Positions 62,923 through 64,000 of a stretch of 64,000 bases of DNA are shown one piece after another (the stretch's first letter is position 1; each line of letters starts with the position of its first letter). The notes beneath the pieces are model-generated. The model was not told where the DNA came from, made no database searches, and worked only from the letters and a program-made list of their open reading frames with translations. Made by a program: the position numbers and the translations under genes. Location: NCBI GenBank assembly GCA_042663485.1, contig JBHTAF010000003.1; one strand, given 5' to 3'. The stretch is from Natronosalvus sp042663485. Its GTDB lineage: Archaea > Halobacteriota > Halobacteria > Halobacteriales > Natrialbaceae.

Positions 62923-62994
62923 TGCGCGGTCCGGGATTTGAACCCGGGTCATCAGCTTGGAAGGCTGAGGTCATAGCCGCTAGACCAACCACGC
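62923..62994 (-). tRNA. tRNA-Gly (anticodon UCC)
   Basis: 72 nt. Acceptor GCGTGGT pairs with ACCGCGC (one G-U). Anticodon stem-loop TCAGC-CTTCCAA-GCTGA gives anticodon UCC. T-arm CCGGG-TTCAAAT-CCCGG. CCA is not encoded. A TATA element, CCTTAAAC (minus strand, 63020-63027), lies 26-33 nt upstream. Confidence 0.95.
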
Positions 62995-63019
62995 AGGCAC
63001 CCGGTTGTTGGGCACCCTG

Positions 63020-63027
63020 GTTTAAGG
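63020..63027 (-). promoter_or_regulatory. TATA box of tRNA-Gly
   Basis: CCTTAAAC on the minus strand, 26-33 nt before the 5' end of the tRNA. Plus-strand CTTATAC near 63048-63054 could serve the following hydrolase gene. Confidence 0.5.
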
Positions 63028-63115
63028 GCGTTCCCTTTTCGGACGCTACTTATACACCGACCCCCCGGGATACACAAACCCCATCGATAAGGGCACGCGC
63101 GTCGAAGAATACCCC

Positions 63116-64000
63116 ATGAAGCTTCGATCCGCCCTCGGAGCGGCCGCCGGAACCGTCGGCCTGACCGCACTCGGGAATCGCCTCCTGGCGTCCCGCGCCG
63201 GTCCCCTCGAGAACCCCGTTCCCGGCGTCGAGCGAACCTATCACTGGCGAGGGATGGACGTCCGGTACACGGTCGCCGGCGAGCCGGACGCCCCAGACAT
63301 GGTGCTGGTTCACGGGATCCACGCCGCGGCGAGCGGGCAGGAGTTCGCCGACGTCGTCGACGAGCTCGCTGACACCTACCGCGTGACGGTCGTCGACCTC
63401 CCCGGATTCGGGCGTTCCGACCGCCCGCCGCTCGTCTACTCGCCCGAACTCTACGCCGAGTTCATAGCGGAGTTCATCCGCGACCAGACCGAGACACCCA
63501 TCGTCGTCGCCTCCTCGCTCACGAGCGCGTTCGCCGTCGACGCCGCGTCCGAGGTCGACCTCGAGCGCCTGATCCTGATCTGCCCGCTGGCCGACACCAC
63601 CGAGCGCCGGCCGTGGATCCGGACCCTGTTCCGGACCCCGCTCGTCGGCACCGCGCTGTTCAACGTCCTCGTGAGTAAACCCTCGACCCGGTACTTCTAT
63701 GAGCGCGACGGGTTCTACGACGCCGATCGGATCGACCCCGCGGCCCTCGAGTACGCCTGGCAAAGTGCCCACCAGCCCGGGGCGAAGTACGCGCCGGCCT
63801 CGTTCGTCGCCGGCACGCTCGACCCCGATTCCGACTTCGACCTGGCGACCGAACTCGCGGCACTCGAGACCCCGACCACGCTGGTCTGGGGGCGAGACGC
63901 CGAACTCGTCCCGCTCCGGGACGGCCGGGAACTCGCGGACGCCGCCGATCTCGACCTCGTCGTCATCGACTACGCGACGCAGATGCCCCACGCCGAACAC
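63116..64000 (+). CDS. alpha/beta hydrolase (partial, C-terminus off window)
   Basis: At least 295 residues. An N-terminal hydrophobic segment (LGAAAGTVGLTALGNRLLA) could anchor it. The hydrolase fold shows in MDVRYTVAGEPDAPDMVLVHG, the oxyanion region HGIHAAASGQEFADVVDELA, VVDLPGFGRSDRPP, and the nucleophile-elbow position VVASSLTSAFAV, where the sequence ASSLTS replaces the usual GxSxG. An Asp is in TLVWGRDAELVPLRDG and a His comes late (MPHAEH). Substrate unknown; it may be inactive as an esterase. Confidence 0.8.
   Translation, partial: MKLRSALGAAAGTVGLTALGNRLLASRAGPLENPVPGVERTYHWRGMDVRYTVAGEPDAPDMVLVHGIHAAASGQEFADVVDELADTYRVTVVDLPGFGRSDRPPLVYSPELYAEFIAEFIRDQTETPIVVASSLTSAFAVDAASEVDLERLILICPLADTTERRPWIRTLFRTPLVGTALFNVLVSKPSTRYFYERDGFYDADRIDPAALEYAWQSAHQPGAKYAPASFVAGTLDPDSDFDLATELAALETPTTLVWGRDAELVPLRDGRELADAADLDLVVIDYATQMPHAEH

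Noticed and set aside
63050..64000. Long minus-strand frame at the window end
   Set aside because: The plus strand encodes an alpha/beta hydrolase from an ATG with promoter-like context; the minus frame is its shadow.

Overview
The window is chromosomal DNA from an extremely halophilic archaeon (class Halobacteria), most like the Natrialba/Natronorubrum/Haloterrigena group. The basis is a high GC content, very acidic proteins, TATA boxes about 26-30 nt ahead of start codons (many leaderless genes), Tat lipoprotein signals, a PGF-CTERM surface anchor, and archaeal or haloarchaeal markers: GatE, SRP19-GAR1, CetZ, MptE, an F420-dependent LLM oxidoreductase and archaeal type IV pilus ATPase/platform genes. 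I find about 57 protein genes, one tRNA gene and no CRISPR array. The first and last genes are cut by the window edges.

Layout. 1-8.4 kb: partial phosphate permease, cysS, presenilin-type membrane protease, secreted PQQ-propeller protein, the srp19-gar1 operon and an Asp/Gly-rich lipoprotein. 8.6-12.3 kb: btuF facing a btuC-btuD operon (corrinoid uptake) from one shared AT-rich promoter. 12.4-19.8 kb: gatE, a lipoprotein, a trmJ-type methyltransferase operon, DoxX, then folP and mptE of pterin/folate synthesis. 19.9-23.2 kb: tungstate uptake operon tupA-tupB-tupC with a ModE/TOBE regulator. 23.2-31.8 kb: metabolic enzymes, a CetZ tubulin, a family 5 solute-binding protein whose domain order looks circularly permuted, and a PAP2 phosphatase. 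31.8-38.9 kb: a seven-gene minus-strand sugar operon (binding protein, two permeases, ATPase, 67-residue membrane protein, Gfo/Idh/MocA dehydrogenase, TIM-barrel isomerase). 39.3-44.6 kb: nikR and an AIR-synthase gene, separated by a 3.8-kb mobile unit. 44.9-54.4 kb: DUF2062 protein, a 1450-residue HEAT-repeat/PQQ-propeller fusion, a putative metalloprotease lipoprotein coupled to a DUF998 protein, and an orphan ABC ATPase behind an iron-type operator. 54.5-58.6 kb: type IV pilus ATPase and platform genes. 58.7-64 kb: small conserved genes, a methyltransferase, an extended SDR, a second mobile unit, tRNA-Gly with several tRNA 3'-end fragments, and an alpha/beta hydrolase.

The main discovery is a family of transposase-less, gene-carrying elements. 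The first (39772-43567) has inverted ends of the type GGCTTTGTTGAAACCCTC, an exact 8-bp target duplication (ATAAATTT), and three passenger genes including a winged-helix histidine kinase. Each gap between its genes holds a degenerate copy of the same end sequence. A second unit (61374-62635) has related but decayed ends around one acidic membrane-anchored protein gene. The ends and the 8-bp duplication resemble IS6-family elements. The second notable item is the permuted family 5 binding protein at 28864-30762. All family assignments come from reading motifs; no database search was run.
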